A stretch of 50,591 nt of DNA. It comes from Stenomitos rutilans HA7619-LM2. Lineage in GTDB: Bacteria; Cyanobacteriota; Cyanobacteriia; Leptolyngbyales; Leptolyngbyaceae. Shown in pieces: positions 42,917 through 50,591 of this stretch. The position numbers and the translations under genes are program-made. Location: contig JAHHIE010000048.1 in the NCBI GenBank assembly GCA_019358945.1, forward strand, positions 1-50,591, given 5' to 3'. The first letter of the stretch is position 1; each line of letters starts with the position of its first letter. The notes below the pieces were generated by a model that made no database searches, was not told the origin of the DNA, and worked only from the letters and a program-made list of their open reading frames with translations.

Positions 42917-43885
42917 ATGGTTATGCAAAAAACATTACGTTCATTGGTTAAGCACTGGGTTAAAGCGATAGTGGCGATCAGCTTGGTGGTTGCGCTGTCC
43001 TTTGGTCATGCGGATGGTGCTTTAGCAGCTGGTGGGGGACGTATTGGGGGTGGTTCCTTCCGTGCCCCCGCCCCTCGTTCTTACTCCGCTCCACGCAGTT
43101 ATGCACCTGGCCCTGGCTACGGTAGTGGTTACTACCCTGGTGGCGGTTTCGGTCTTCCTTTCCTGTTCCCGGTCTTTGGCATTGGCGGCGGTTTTGGCGG
43201 TTTGTTCAGCATCTTGATTTTTCTGGCAGTTGCAAACTTTCTGGTGCAAAGCTTCCGTCGATCGCGCTCGGACGACGACAGCCTGGGTTACAGCACTGAA
43301 AGCCCAACCATCTCGGTTGCCAAACTTCAGGTTGGTCTGTTGGCAGAAGCAAGAGAGCTACAGGCTGATCTAAACGCGATCGCTCGCAAGGCCGATACTA
43401 GCTCTACAACGGGTTTATCTGAAGTGCTTCAGGAAGCGACACTAGCACTGTTGCGCCATCCCGAATATTGGGTTTATGCCGGTTCTACCGTTCAGCAAAC
43501 CCGTTTAGAAGCGGCAGAATCTCAGTTCAACCGTCTGCTGATTGCAGAGCGCAGTAAGTTTACTGGCGAAACGCTGTCTAACGTTAACAATCAGTTGAAG
43601 CAAGCCTCTAGCAGCAGTTTGGCTGTGGCTGAAAAGGCGGGTGCTCTGGCAGAATCTGGCCCTGGTGAATATATCGTAGTGACGCTGCTGGTTGGTTCTC
43701 AAGGCAAACTGCAATTGCCTACGGTCAACAACTCCAACGATCTGCGTCAAGCGTTGCAGCAATTGGGTGGTGTGTCGGGCGATCGCCTCCTGGCGTTAGA
43801 AGTGCTGTGGACACCGCAAGCTGAAAACGAGGTACTAACGACTGAAGATGTAATCGTTCAGTATCCCGATCTGAAGCTTGTCTAA
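42917..43885 (+). CDS. DUF1517-family membrane protein (FLAP1-like)
   Basis: The protein has a signal-like hydrophobic segment (WVKAIVAISLVVALSFGHAD) followed by a Gly/Pro/Tyr-rich stretch with GGGRIGGGSFRAPAPRSYSA, a second hydrophobic segment (GGLFSILIFLAVANFLVQSF) near residue 100, and a soluble C-terminal domain with LQVGLLAEARELQADLNAIA. DUF1517 proteins are found in cyanobacteria and chloroplasts; the plant member FLAP1 affects fluctuating-light acclimation. The Gly-rich region before the second helix is typical. A strong terminator-like stem at 43937-43965 follows. The start could also be the ATG at 42923. Confidence 0.88.
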   Translation: MVMQKTLRSLVKHWVKAIVAISLVVALSFGHADGALAAGGGRIGGGSFRAPAPRSYSAPRSYAPGPGYGSGYYPGGGFGLPFLFPVFGIGGGFGGLFSILIFLAVANFLVQSFRRSRSDDDSLGYSTESPTISVAKLQVGLLAEARELQADLNAIARKADTSSTTGLSEVLQEATLALLRHPEYWVYAGSTVQQTRLEAAESQFNRLLIAERSKFTGETLSNVNNQLKQASSSSLAVAEKAGALAESGPGEYIVVTLLVGSQGKLQLPTVNNSNDLRQALQQLGGVSGDRLLALEVLWTPQAENEVLTTEDVIVQYPDLKLV

Positions 43886-43936
43886 AGTTTGCTCGCTCAG
43901 GTTTGATGCAGCGATCGCTGCATTGCGAATGAAGAA

Positions 43937-43965
43937 AAGGGGGGCTGCTCAGCTTCCCTTTTTTT
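43937..43965 (+). terminator. Rho-independent terminator of the DUF1517 gene
   Basis: AAGGGGGGCTG pairs with CAGCTTCCCTT through two G-T pairs, with a two-base loop, and is followed by TTTTT. It ends 52-80 bases past the stop codon. Confidence 0.75.
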
Positions 43966-44091
43966 ACGTACCCATTTCGAGTTTGGATTAGTATCTGGCA
44001 AACATTTTTGCAATCTGGATCTGTAGTAAAAAATGAAGTCTAGTATTGAGTTGAGTCAACGATCTGCTGTGGGCGATCGCTACTTTGACTA

Positions 44092-44227
44092 TAGGACTGA
44101 CGCAGTCGCCGCCTCAATCCCCCAATTCTGGGAGACTTTGAGTGCTTGCTCCCCCTTTCTTGTATGCCCGCTAGGGCTATAAATTGGGAGCTGGGGGCCA
44201 GTTTTGCAAGAATTTGCGTAAGTCCTA
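44092..44227. mobile_element. MITE-like element with terminal inverted repeats and flanking TA
   Basis: Left end TAGGACTGACGCA and right end TGCGTAAGTCCTA are inverted repeats with one mismatch in 13. The element, counted without the outer TA, is about 132 bases, carries no frame and could have a TA target duplication, as IS630/Tc1-type elements do. Its core has a CTCAATCCCCCAATTCTGGG string (44113-44132) also found at 50311-50330. It lies before the cysteine hydrolase gene and may contain part of its promoter. Confidence 0.65.
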
Positions 44228-44293
44228 ACTAAAACAAAGTCACTTTCTCGTGATGCCCTTTCTTGTGACGGCCTTTCTTGGGATGCAACCGCA

Positions 44294-45070
44294 ATGACCT
44301 CTTCCCTTCGGACGTTAGGAACTCCACCCAATGCCTGGTCGGTGAATGCCACGATCGCAGATATCACGCGTCCAGCGCTCGAACCTCATATCATTACGCT
44401 ACCCACTGAGACTAAAACGTTGCGTCTGGATTTGGCAAAAGCGGCAATTTTGGTGATTGATATGCAGAATGACTTTTGCCATCCCGATGGCTGGTTGGCG
44501 CACATTGGCGTTGATGTCACTCCGGCGCGTGATCCGATCGCCCCACTTCAAGGCTTGCTGCCAGTGTTGCGCACGGTACAGGTGCCGATCGTGTGGGTGA
44601 ACTGGGGCAACCGTCCCGATTTGCTCAACATTAGCGCGGCAGCACGGCACGTTTATAATCCAACCGGAGACGGGGTAGGATTGGGCGATCCTTTACCAGC
44701 AAACGGTGCTCCTGTGTTGATTAAAGATAGCTGGGCTGCTGCTGTTGTCAATGAACTAGAGCAACAGTCAGACGACGTTCGGGTAGATAAATATCGAATG
44801 AGCGGCTTTTGGGATACCCCTTTAGACAGCATCCTCAAAAATCTGGGTAGGACAACGCTTTTCTTTACAGGCGTTAATGCCGATCAGTGCGTGATGGCAA
44901 CGCTGCAAGATGCCAGCTTTTTGGGCTACGACTGCATTCTGGTTTCAGACTGCACCGCAACCACTTCCCCAACCTACTGCTGGCAAGCAACCCTGTATAA
45001 CGTCAAGCAGTGCTTTGGTTTTGTGGCAGAGTCGCACGCGCTTTTGACTGCAATTAAAACAAAGGAGTAA
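44294..45070 (+). CDS. Cysteine hydrolase (isochorismatase/biuret-hydrolase-like)
   Basis: A 258-residue protein with the isochorismatase-like triad: Asp56 in ILVIDMQNDFCHPDGWLAH, Lys in RVDKYRMSGFWDTPLDSIL near 162 and Cys in NADQCVMATLQDASFLGY near 197. Related enzymes hydrolyse amides such as biuret, ureidoacrylate, nicotinamide or N-carbamoyl compounds. The Cys and the unusual long N-terminus (about 45 residues before the first motif) fit the ureidoacrylate/biuret group, but substrate is inference. It lies 119 bases before a cupin gene on the same strand, so the pair may act together. Confidence 0.88.
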   Translation: MTSSLRTLGTPPNAWSVNATIADITRPALEPHIITLPTETKTLRLDLAKAAILVIDMQNDFCHPDGWLAHIGVDVTPARDPIAPLQGLLPVLRTVQVPIVWVNWGNRPDLLNISAAARHVYNPTGDGVGLGDPLPANGAPVLIKDSWAAAVVNELEQQSDDVRVDKYRMSGFWDTPLDSILKNLGRTTLFFTGVNADQCVMATLQDASFLGYDCILVSDCTATTSPTYCWQATLYNVKQCFGFVAESHALLTAIKTKE

Positions 45071-45104
45071 AGGGGCAGAAGGCTAAAGGTTGACCACTCA
45101 ATTA

Positions 45105-45118
45105 ACTCAAAACTCAAA
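45105..45118. repeat. ACTCAAA heptamers between the hydrolase and the cupin genes
   Basis: Two period-seven ACTCAAA units. Preceded by GGGGCAGAAGGCTAAAGG, a related repeat word that begins just after the stop codon of the hydrolase. Confidence 0.6.
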
Positions 45119-45189
45119 ATTCTTAACTTTCTACCCATAACCCCTGACTTAACTCAAAACGCTCTCATCCATATTTTTGAGGCATACTC

Positions 45190-45663
45190 ATGGACTCTGA
45201 AAGCTGCGTTATTCCGGTTGTCAAATCGCCGCTCGATTACCAGGCGTTTCGGATTAGTCCTCATGATACGAACCGCTTGGCGATCGTGTTTGATCCCCAA
45301 ATCGCAAATATGTCGCTGACTCTTTGCGTCGAAATCTTTGATATTGGTGGTAAAACACCTCCAAACCGCCATCAGCTTGCAGTGGAAATGTTTTTTGTCC
45401 TGAAGGGTGAAGGGGTAGCAACCTGCGACGGTAAAACCGTTTTTATTCAGGCAGGTGACAGCATTTTGGTGCCGCCTACAGGCATTCACAAAATTGAAAA
45501 CACAGGGCCAGATCGCCTCTATGCGCTCTGCTTTATGGTGCCTAACGAAGATTTTGCGGAACTCATTCGCAGCGGCATTCCGGCTGAGCTAGATGAAGAA
45601 GACATGGCAGTGCTGAGACGTACCCCGTCGCCCGTGTTCGCTACAACACTGAGCACCGACTAA
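45190..45663 (+). CDS. Cupin-domain protein
   Basis: A 157-residue single-domain cupin. The first motif is HQLAVEMFFVLKGEGVATCD, close to the GHxH-E pattern but with a His and Glu spaced as in small cupins, and the second is GDSILVPPTGIHKIENTGPD, with a conserved His. Metal binding is likely. The N-terminus has a long segment (SPHDTNRLAIVFDPQIANMS) not in typical cupins. It follows the cysteine hydrolase by 119 bases on the same strand. The C-terminal tail is acidic and variable. Such cupin-hydrolase neighbours may be one operon; the function is unknown. Confidence 0.86.
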   Translation: MDSESCVIPVVKSPLDYQAFRISPHDTNRLAIVFDPQIANMSLTLCVEIFDIGGKTPPNRHQLAVEMFFVLKGEGVATCDGKTVFIQAGDSILVPPTGIHKIENTGPDRLYALCFMVPNEDFAELIRSGIPAELDEEDMAVLRRTPSPVFATTLSTD

Positions 45664-45797
45664 TCTATACGCTGTTTTGTAGAACTGCTACCGGGGTTCA
45701 GGCTACTGCTAGGACTAAAGGCCCAGATCTACAGGGGACCACGCCGCTCGCGTCAATCTTCCCCTAGTAGGATGGTTATGACAGAGAGCCGATTAAG

Positions 45798-47723
45798 GTG
45801 GTTACGGGACGATCGTTGCGAGTCGCGGTTAGACAAGCGCAACTCGATCGCCTTAATTGTGCGTTGGATGACTGTATGCAATTGGATATAACCCAAGCAA
45901 AGGCAAAAACACACCACTCTCTGCGAACTCTTTTGTATCGATCTAGGTGTAGCAGGTGGTTTACCCGGCTTAGTTTGGGACTGGCTACGCTGGCGCTGAT
46001 TGTGATGACGGCTTCCATGAGCTTAGGGCAAAGCGTTGTGCCCTCCTATCTTCAGGCACCAAAAGCAACTGCGGCACCAGACCCATCGAATGCGACTGCA
46101 ACTTCTTCTGCGATCACAAACTCCTCTACAGCGGCAACGGCAGATGTCGCACTGGACGGACGAACCTTGTTTACAATTGCGGCTCCCGGTATCAGCGCTC
46201 AGCAGAGACGTGATGGCCCTCCTCCCATCCGAGAGCGGGTGCAGAACATTGAAAAGGGACTCAATCAGGTTGCAGATAATCCTAATGATCCCAAAACATT
46301 AGACGTGAAAGCGGTGGTGGACGAGTCCAGCCGGCAACCTGTGATCTCCATTGGCGATCGCTATCTAATGACGGTCACTTCGCTAGATGCTCAACTTCAA
46401 GGCCAAGATCCAGAGCAGCGGGCCACTGAGTTGACCCAAACCATTAAGGAGGCGCTAACTACGGCTAGACAGGAGCGACAGCCGCAAGCGCTATTCAAGC
46501 AAGGATCGTTAGCGGGACAAATTGCCCTTGGGCTTGTGGTGGTCAGCGGTCTTCTGGTGCTAGTACAACGTTGGCTCAAAGGGCAACGAAAGCGACTACT
46601 AGCTCAGTCTGAGGCAGTGAATGAAACCGCTCTAGAGTCTGACCCCAACAGCACAAGAGCGATGACAGCGGTGCAGGAGCAAATTGCTCAACGGCGCTAC
46701 CGCACTATCAATGACGTACAGCGGCGATTGTTACAAACGATTCAGTTGGGTCTCTGGTTAAGCGGCATTTTGGTCATTTTGGGTCTGTTTCCGTATACCC
46801 GTTGGATGCAGTCACTCGTACTATCCGGGCCGTTGAAGATTTTGGGAGTCGTTGTGGTGACGTATCTGCTCATCCGGGTGAGTGACGTGGTGATCGATCG
46901 CTTTTTTAGCGTTCTAACAACCAATGAATTGCTGTCGCCCGATACGTCTCAACGCTTAGCGCTACGAGTGACCACCTTTTCACGCGTGCTACGTAGCGTG
47001 ATTGCCACTTTTTGGGTTAGTACGGGGTTACTCACTGCGCTGTCGATCGTCGGTGTAGAACTGGGGCCCGTCCTGGCTGGGGCGGGTATTTTGGGCTTAG
47101 CGATTTCCTTCGCATCCCAAAACTTGATCAAGGATATCATTAACGGCCTGCTGATCCTCTGGGAAGACCAGTACGCTGTCGGAGATGTGATTCAGATCGG
47201 CAAAGCCTCCGGGTTGGTAGAAACCTTGAATCTTCGGATTACCCAACTTCGCAATTCTGAAGGTCGGTTGATTACCATTCCCAATAGTTCGATCACGGTG
47301 GTCGAAAACCTCTCGAAGGACTGGTCACGGGTGGATCTGGGTATCACGATCGCCTACGATGCGAATGTCGATCGCGCGATCGCTGTTGTCAAAAAAGTTG
47401 GCGAAGACATGACTAGCGATCCAGCCTGGAAAACAAGAATTCCTGAACCCCCTGATGTGTTGGGCGTAGATGAGATTAGCAACGATGGCATCACGTTGCG
47501 GGTGTGGATCAAAACCCTGCCGCTCCAGCAATGGAATGTTGCCCGCGAATTTCGCCGTCGCCTTAAGTACGCCCTCGATCAAGAAGGCATTGCGATAGGC
47601 CTCCCTCAACAATCCCTCTGGTTCCGTAGTTCAACAGACCTACCGCATCTCACTGATGGCAATGATGGCAGCGATCGAACCCCAAAGACTGCAGGTAAAG
47701 TTCCAGAGAATGGTAGAGAGTGA
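45798..47723 (+). CDS. MscS-family mechanosensitive ion channel
   Basis: A long small-conductance mechanosensitive channel protein of about 641 codons. There is a hydrophobic N-terminal segment near residues 60-80 (LSLGLATLALIVMTASMSLG), a long periplasmic-like region, then membrane segments (AGQIALGLVVVSGLLVLVQR, IQLGLWLSGILVILGLFPYT, LGVVVVTYLLIRVSDVVI). The channel core has VELGPVLAGAGILGLAISFA, then SQNLIKDIINGLLILWEDQY, the TM3 signature, and the beta domain after. The frame begins with GTG at 45798; the ATG at 45876 is also possible and would leave a shorter N-end. It releases solutes on osmotic downshift. Confidence 0.9.
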   Translation: MVTGRSLRVAVRQAQLDRLNCALDDCMQLDITQAKAKTHHSLRTLLYRSRCSRWFTRLSLGLATLALIVMTASMSLGQSVVPSYLQAPKATAAPDPSNATATSSAITNSSTAATADVALDGRTLFTIAAPGISAQQRRDGPPPIRERVQNIEKGLNQVADNPNDPKTLDVKAVVDESSRQPVISIGDRYLMTVTSLDAQLQGQDPEQRATELTQTIKEALTTARQERQPQALFKQGSLAGQIALGLVVVSGLLVLVQRWLKGQRKRLLAQSEAVNETALESDPNSTRAMTAVQEQIAQRRYRTINDVQRRLLQTIQLGLWLSGILVILGLFPYTRWMQSLVLSGPLKILGVVVVTYLLIRVSDVVIDRFFSVLTTNELLSPDTSQRLALRVTTFSRVLRSVIATFWVSTGLLTALSIVGVELGPVLAGAGILGLAISFASQNLIKDIINGLLILWEDQYAVGDVIQIGKASGLVETLNLRITQLRNSEGRLITIPNSSITVVENLSKDWSRVDLGITIAYDANVDRAIAVVKKVGEDMTSDPAWKTRIPEPPDVLGVDEISNDGITLRVWIKTLPLQQWNVAREFRRRLKYALDQEGIAIGLPQQSLWFRSSTDLPHLTDGNDGSDRTPKTAGKVPENGRE

Positions 47724-47754
47724 GGGGGTAAGGGAGAGGGTAGAAGGTTAAGAA

Positions 47755-47911
47755 TTTTGAGTTTTGAGTTGATTGAGCCGTCAGCGGTCAGCTTAGCCTA
47801 CCCTTCGGGAAGCAAGCTACATACCTTATCCTTTAGCCTTCATCCCTCATTTCTTGCCTTCTATCTTTTACCTTTTGCCCTTTACCTGTTTCCTTCTGCT
47901 TTCCCTCCTCC
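47755..47911. repeat. Heptamer repeats after the MscS gene
   Basis: Two TTTTGAG units at 47755-47770, then degenerate period-seven pyrimidine words such as TCCTTTA, GCCTTCA, TCCCTCA and CCTTTTG in 47828-47900. The region runs into the end of the minus-strand gene and gives it the final residues (RSERE). A plus-strand frame at 47757-47957 is made of this repeat. Confidence 0.7.
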
Positions 47912-48301
47912 CTACTCTCTCTCCGACCTTTGCCCATCGCGTCGTCCAAGTTCGTAGATGGCGCAACCAATGCACGCGAGTATGCCAACGCTGATGGCCC
48001 AACTGCGTCCCAGCGTCAGTTCTACAAGGTAGTTGCACAGTGCGCCTGCAATGAGAAAGGGCACAATGCTGAAAATAGAGGCGTAAAAGGCATTTTGAGC
48101 TTCTCGGCCTTTGCGAGTTCGTTCAAACTCTTCGGCGGACGTGTAGAGTGATCGCTCGGCAAAGTTAAACCAACGATTAAGCTGATGGGTGACCCACTCG
48201 CTAAGGGTGGCAAACCCTAAATACAGCGACAGTGACCACAAGCCTGTGCCCGCGATCGCAACTGCGCTCAGGTGAATCTCGAAGGGGATGAAATCAAACA
48301 T
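47912..48301 (-). CDS. Small conserved membrane protein of unknown function
   Basis: A 129-residue protein with hydrophobic segments near residues 10-30 (LSAVAIAGTGLWSLSLYLGF), 70-90 (FYASIFSIVPFLIAGALCNY) and 97-113 (SWAISVGILACIGCAIYELG), separated by a charged RSLYTSAEEFERTRKGREAQ stretch. I recognise it as a type of hypothetical protein common in cyanobacteria, with no known role. The ATG start at 48299-48301 fits. Its C-terminal RSERE residues derive from heptamer repeats. Confidence 0.72.
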   Translation of the reverse strand: MFDFIPFEIHLSAVAIAGTGLWSLSLYLGFATLSEWVTHQLNRWFNFAERSLYTSAEEFERTRKGREAQNAFYASIFSIVPFLIAGALCNYLVELTLGRSWAISVGILACIGCAIYELGRRDGQRSERE

Positions 48302-48659
48302 ACCAATGCCAACCTGAAACGAAGACGGTAACCTGGCTCAGATGGCGATCATAGAAGCCATCCAAGCCATAGAAGCTTGTTCAGTATCTTAACGAAAAGT
48401 TAACCCTTAGCAAACTAGCGTCTCGGCGATGAGAGGCGTACTGGCGATCGAAGATGGTCAGGTAGAAAATCACGGCATCCGGGAATGCTGGTAAAGTGCT
48501 GAACAAATACTCAAAAGCACGAGGCAGAAGGTTTAAGGCTAAAGAAGTTGTTGGTTTTTAGAAGAAAGCTGGACAGTTGACGGCTGACCGCTGATTGCTG
48601 AACCCTGATTGCTACCCCTGCCTGTTTCGCTCCCTTTCCCCTTCACTTCCCCTTTGCCC
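48302..48659. other. Gap with repeat spacer before the TPR gene
   Basis: About 360 bases. AAGGCTAAAGAAGTTGTTGG near 48538-48557 is also found near 12970. GACGGCTGACCGCTGATTGCTGA is a degenerate heptamer text. The pyrimidine-rich end (48610-48659) can be read as residues (MLPLPVSLPFPFTSPLP) but looks like repeat. No gene is supported. Confidence 0.5.
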
Positions 48660-50282
48660 GTGGAAAAACTCTACCCTTCTTCAATCAACATTCCGCAACT
48701 GCTGGCGACTGCCACGGCTCACCATCAAGCCGGACGCTTATCCCAAGCCGAACAACTCTATTGTCAAATTTTGCAGCAGCAGCCCCAGCAGATTGATGCG
48801 CTGAACTTAATGGGTGTGATTGCGTGTCAGCAGGGCAAGCTGGATGAAGGCATTGCCCTGTATCGGAAAGCGCTTGCTCAACGTCCTGGTTACGTGAGTG
48901 CGCGGGAAAATTTGAGCGTGGCGCTGTGGAAGCAAGGCAAGCAAATGATTGAAGAGGCGATCGCCTCCTACACTCAAATCATTACCTTTCAACCGGAGAA
49001 CGTGCAGGCGTATCATAACCTGGGTGTGATTCTGATTGAGCAGGGCAAGTTGGATGAAGCCATGAGCTATTATCTCCAGGCGCTAGCAGTGCAGCCTAAC
49101 GATGCCGTTGCCCTCAATACCATTGGCACGATTTTGCAGCAGCAAGGGAAGTCAACCACGGCGATCGTCTATCATCGCCATGCACTAGCAGTGCAACCAG
49201 ACTATCCTGATGCGCTTAATAGTTTGGGCACGGCACTGCAAGATCAGGGGCAGGCTCAAGAAGCGATGGCGTGCTTTGATCGGGCATTAGCCCTTGATCC
49301 TAACGATGCCAATGCTCGTTACAACCGATCGCTGATCTTACTCACAGACGGCAACTATCGTGAGGGTTTTCCAGAGTATGAATGGCGCTTCAAAACCCGT
49401 GAGTTTCCTCCCTGCCCGTTTCGACAACCCGTCTGGGATGGTTCTGATCTGACAGGACGCACGCTTTTGCTCCACGCAGAGCAAGGCTTGGGCGACACGA
49501 TTCAGTTCATTCGCTATGCTGCGATCGTGGCGCAACGAGGCGGACGCATCATCCTGACCTGCCACCAACCCTTGATACGCCTTCTAGCAACGGTGCCCGG
49601 TATTGAGGAATTCATTCCGTTAGGCTATCCAGCACCTCATTTTGATGTCTACGCCCCGTTGATGAGCCTGCCAGGGATTTTGGGCACCACTCTGGAAAGC
49701 GTTCCGGCTCAAGTACCGTATCTCAAACCGCTACCAGATAGCCACATCGATCTTGCTGTGGCTGGTTCAAACAATCCAGAGACACCTCGGTTGAAGGTTG
49801 GTCTAGTTTGGTCTGGTGGACATCTTTACAAGAAAAACCAGAGTCGATCGTGCCCGCTGAAGCACTTTGAATGGCTACTGCAACTGTCAGATATCGCATA
49901 CTACAGTTTGCAAAAGGGCATTGCTCAGACTGCTTTGTCTGAACTTGGATGGGATTCTCAAATACAAGATTGGGGCAGTCAATTAAACGATCTCGCCGAT
50001 ACGGCTGCCGCGATCGCTCAGTTAGATCTGGTCATTACCGTCGATACGTCGATCGCCCATCTCGCAGGTGCGCTCGGTAAACCTGTCTGGGTGCTGCTGA
50101 CCTACCTTCCTGACTGGCGCTGGATGCTGCACCGCGAAGATACCCCCTGGTATCCCACCATGCGCCTGTTTCGCCAAACCCAACCAGATGATTGGCAGGG
50201 AGTGCTCGATCGGGTTTCGCAAGCGCTGCTCCAGCACAGTACACCTACTTTAAAAGGGTCGGCTCCATCAGAGGATGTCTGA
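48660..50282 (+). CDS. TPR protein with C-terminal glycosyltransferase-like domain
   Basis: About 540 residues. The N-terminal half has about six tetratricopeptide repeats, for example YHNLGVILIEQGKLDEAMSY and LNSLGTALQDQGQAQEAMAC, each ending with a Pro turn (ALAVQPND). The C-terminal half looks like the GT9-type domain seen in TPR proteins: LLHAEQGLGDTIQFIRYAAI, VGLVWSGGHLYKKNQSRSCP and VITVDTSIAHLAGALGKPVW. GT9 enzymes transfer heptose or related sugars; here the role could be O-linked protein glycosylation or a scaffold. I take the GTG at 48660 (VEKLYPSS); the frame opens at 48609 with residues from repeat sequence. No signal peptide. Confidence 0.86.
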   Translation: MEKLYPSSINIPQLLATATAHHQAGRLSQAEQLYCQILQQQPQQIDALNLMGVIACQQGKLDEGIALYRKALAQRPGYVSARENLSVALWKQGKQMIEEAIASYTQIITFQPENVQAYHNLGVILIEQGKLDEAMSYYLQALAVQPNDAVALNTIGTILQQQGKSTTAIVYHRHALAVQPDYPDALNSLGTALQDQGQAQEAMACFDRALALDPNDANARYNRSLILLTDGNYREGFPEYEWRFKTREFPPCPFRQPVWDGSDLTGRTLLLHAEQGLGDTIQFIRYAAIVAQRGGRIILTCHQPLIRLLATVPGIEEFIPLGYPAPHFDVYAPLMSLPGILGTTLESVPAQVPYLKPLPDSHIDLAVAGSNNPETPRLKVGLVWSGGHLYKKNQSRSCPLKHFEWLLQLSDIAYYSLQKGIAQTALSELGWDSQIQDWGSQLNDLADTAAAIAQLDLVITVDTSIAHLAGALGKPVWVLLTYLPDWRWMLHREDTPWYPTMRLFRQTQPDDWQGVLDRVSQALLQHSTPTLKGSAPSEDV

Positions 50283-50307
50283 GAAGTATCAGAGACGCTG
50301 CCTTCGC

Positions 50308-50334
50308 CCCCTCAATCCCCCAATTCTGGGGGAC
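50308..50334. repeat. Hairpin-forming dispersed repeat after the TPR gene
   Basis: TCCCCCA and TGGGGGA arms around ATTC, with CTCAATCCCCCAATTCTGGG identical to the core of the element at 44092-44227. It may serve as a terminator of the TPR gene, but there is no T run. Confidence 0.6.
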
Positions 50335-50475
50335 TTCCACCTCAGAACCCCTCAAATTTGGGCATTAATATACTTGACGCACCACACTTTTATTTCGTGA
50401 GCGGAAGTAAATAAAAATAGAAGTGTTTATTACAAACTATTACAGAAAATAGTCCAAAAGAACTACGGTTGTGCA

Positions 50476-50591
50476 TCAGACAAGGGTGGGATAGGTTAAA
50501 AGGTCATGCCAAGTCCAGGGTTGTACTGCTAAACCGGCTCGTTGGGCTGCTGTCGTCTTAAACCGACTATGCTGCCAAATCCAGTTGAAGT
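50476..50591 (-). CDS. C-terminal fragment of a probable transposase (runs off right edge)
   Basis: On the minus strand, from the right edge, one frame has no stop until 50476-50478: FNWIWQHSRFKTTAAQRAGL then AVQPWTWHDLLTYPTLV and stop. This is similar to the C-terminal end of transposases of the IS701/IS4 kind in cyanobacteria, as I recall. The identification is not sure, because only 37 residues are visible. Its left side has AT-rich text (50400-50450) and a possible repeat border. Confidence 0.5.
   Translation of the reverse strand, partial: FNWIWQHSRFKTTAAQRAGLAVQPWTWHDLLTYPTLV

Noticed and set aside
42576-42951. Two overlapping frames of about 110-120 codons upstream of DUF1517
   Set aside because: They overlap on opposite strands, neither has a recognised family, and composition looks non-coding.
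47757-47957. 66-codon plus-strand frame after the MscS gene
   Set aside because: Its residues (Phe, Leu, Pro, Ser) are those of read-through heptamer repeat DNA.
50429-50446. HLR1-like direct repeat (ATTACAAA and ATTACAGA)
   Set aside because: The first base of each word is A, not G or T, and it lies downstream of a transposase fragment rather than upstream of a light gene.

Overview
The window is a piece of a cyanobacterial chromosome. The evidence is the very frequent GCGATCGC/CGATCG octamer (HIP1-type) throughout, a light-independent protochlorophyllide reductase gene (chlB), a high-light-inducible protein gene (hli) with an HLR1-like site, ycf34, a DUF1517 protein, a DUF4079 protein and several small proteins of cyanobacterial type. 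Intergenic spaces are full of seven-base tandem repeats, a known habit of filamentous cyanobacteria. I cannot name the species.

Layout. 1-6.8 kb: the start of a transposase-like gene running off the left edge, an FAD oxidoreductase, a small basic protein, tRNA nucleotidyltransferase (cca), ycf34, the ribosome rescue factor arfB, a small conserved protein, and two tandem pentapeptide-repeat lipoproteins, one broken by a one-base frameshift. 6.8-17.2 kb: a UbiD-type decarboxylase, a 1.1 kb AT-rich gap, a GT4 glycosyltransferase, a phosphopantetheinyl transferase overlapping or abutting an alpha/beta hydrolase, a MEKHLA protein, a histone-deacetylase-like hydrolase, a class I glutamine amidotransferase and two tandem phytanoyl-CoA-dioxygenase-like proteins. 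17.2-26 kb: a transposase-like remnant, a giant alpha-2-macroglobulin lipoprotein, an Arg/Asp/Tyr-rich secreted protein, DUF4079, a candidate Yfr2-type small RNA and folB. 26.2-28 kb: tRNA-Gly(GCC) facing chlB.

28.2-35.4 kb looks like an accessory region. It holds two toxin-antitoxin pairs in opposite orientation around a membrane-anchored receiver-domain protein, a decayed antitoxin copy, an Lhr-like DEIH helicase and a BrxD-like (DUF2791) P-loop ATPase. The helicase and ATPase are split by a GlsB-type membrane protein gene. Families of this helicase and ATPase are linked to phage defence or DNA processing, but the usual partners are not in the window. This is the best candidate for an unusual system here.

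35.8-50.6 kb: a hybrid histidine kinase, ffh, an 860-codon GAF-type protein, hli, DUF1517, a MITE-like element, a cysteine hydrolase with a cupin, an MscS channel, a small membrane protein, a TPR/GT9-like protein, and the end of a probable transposase at the right edge.

The heptamer repeats are more than spacer. They form the last codons of several genes and lie in frame at two places inside the alpha-2-macroglobulin gene. All functions are assigned by reading motifs; no database search was run.
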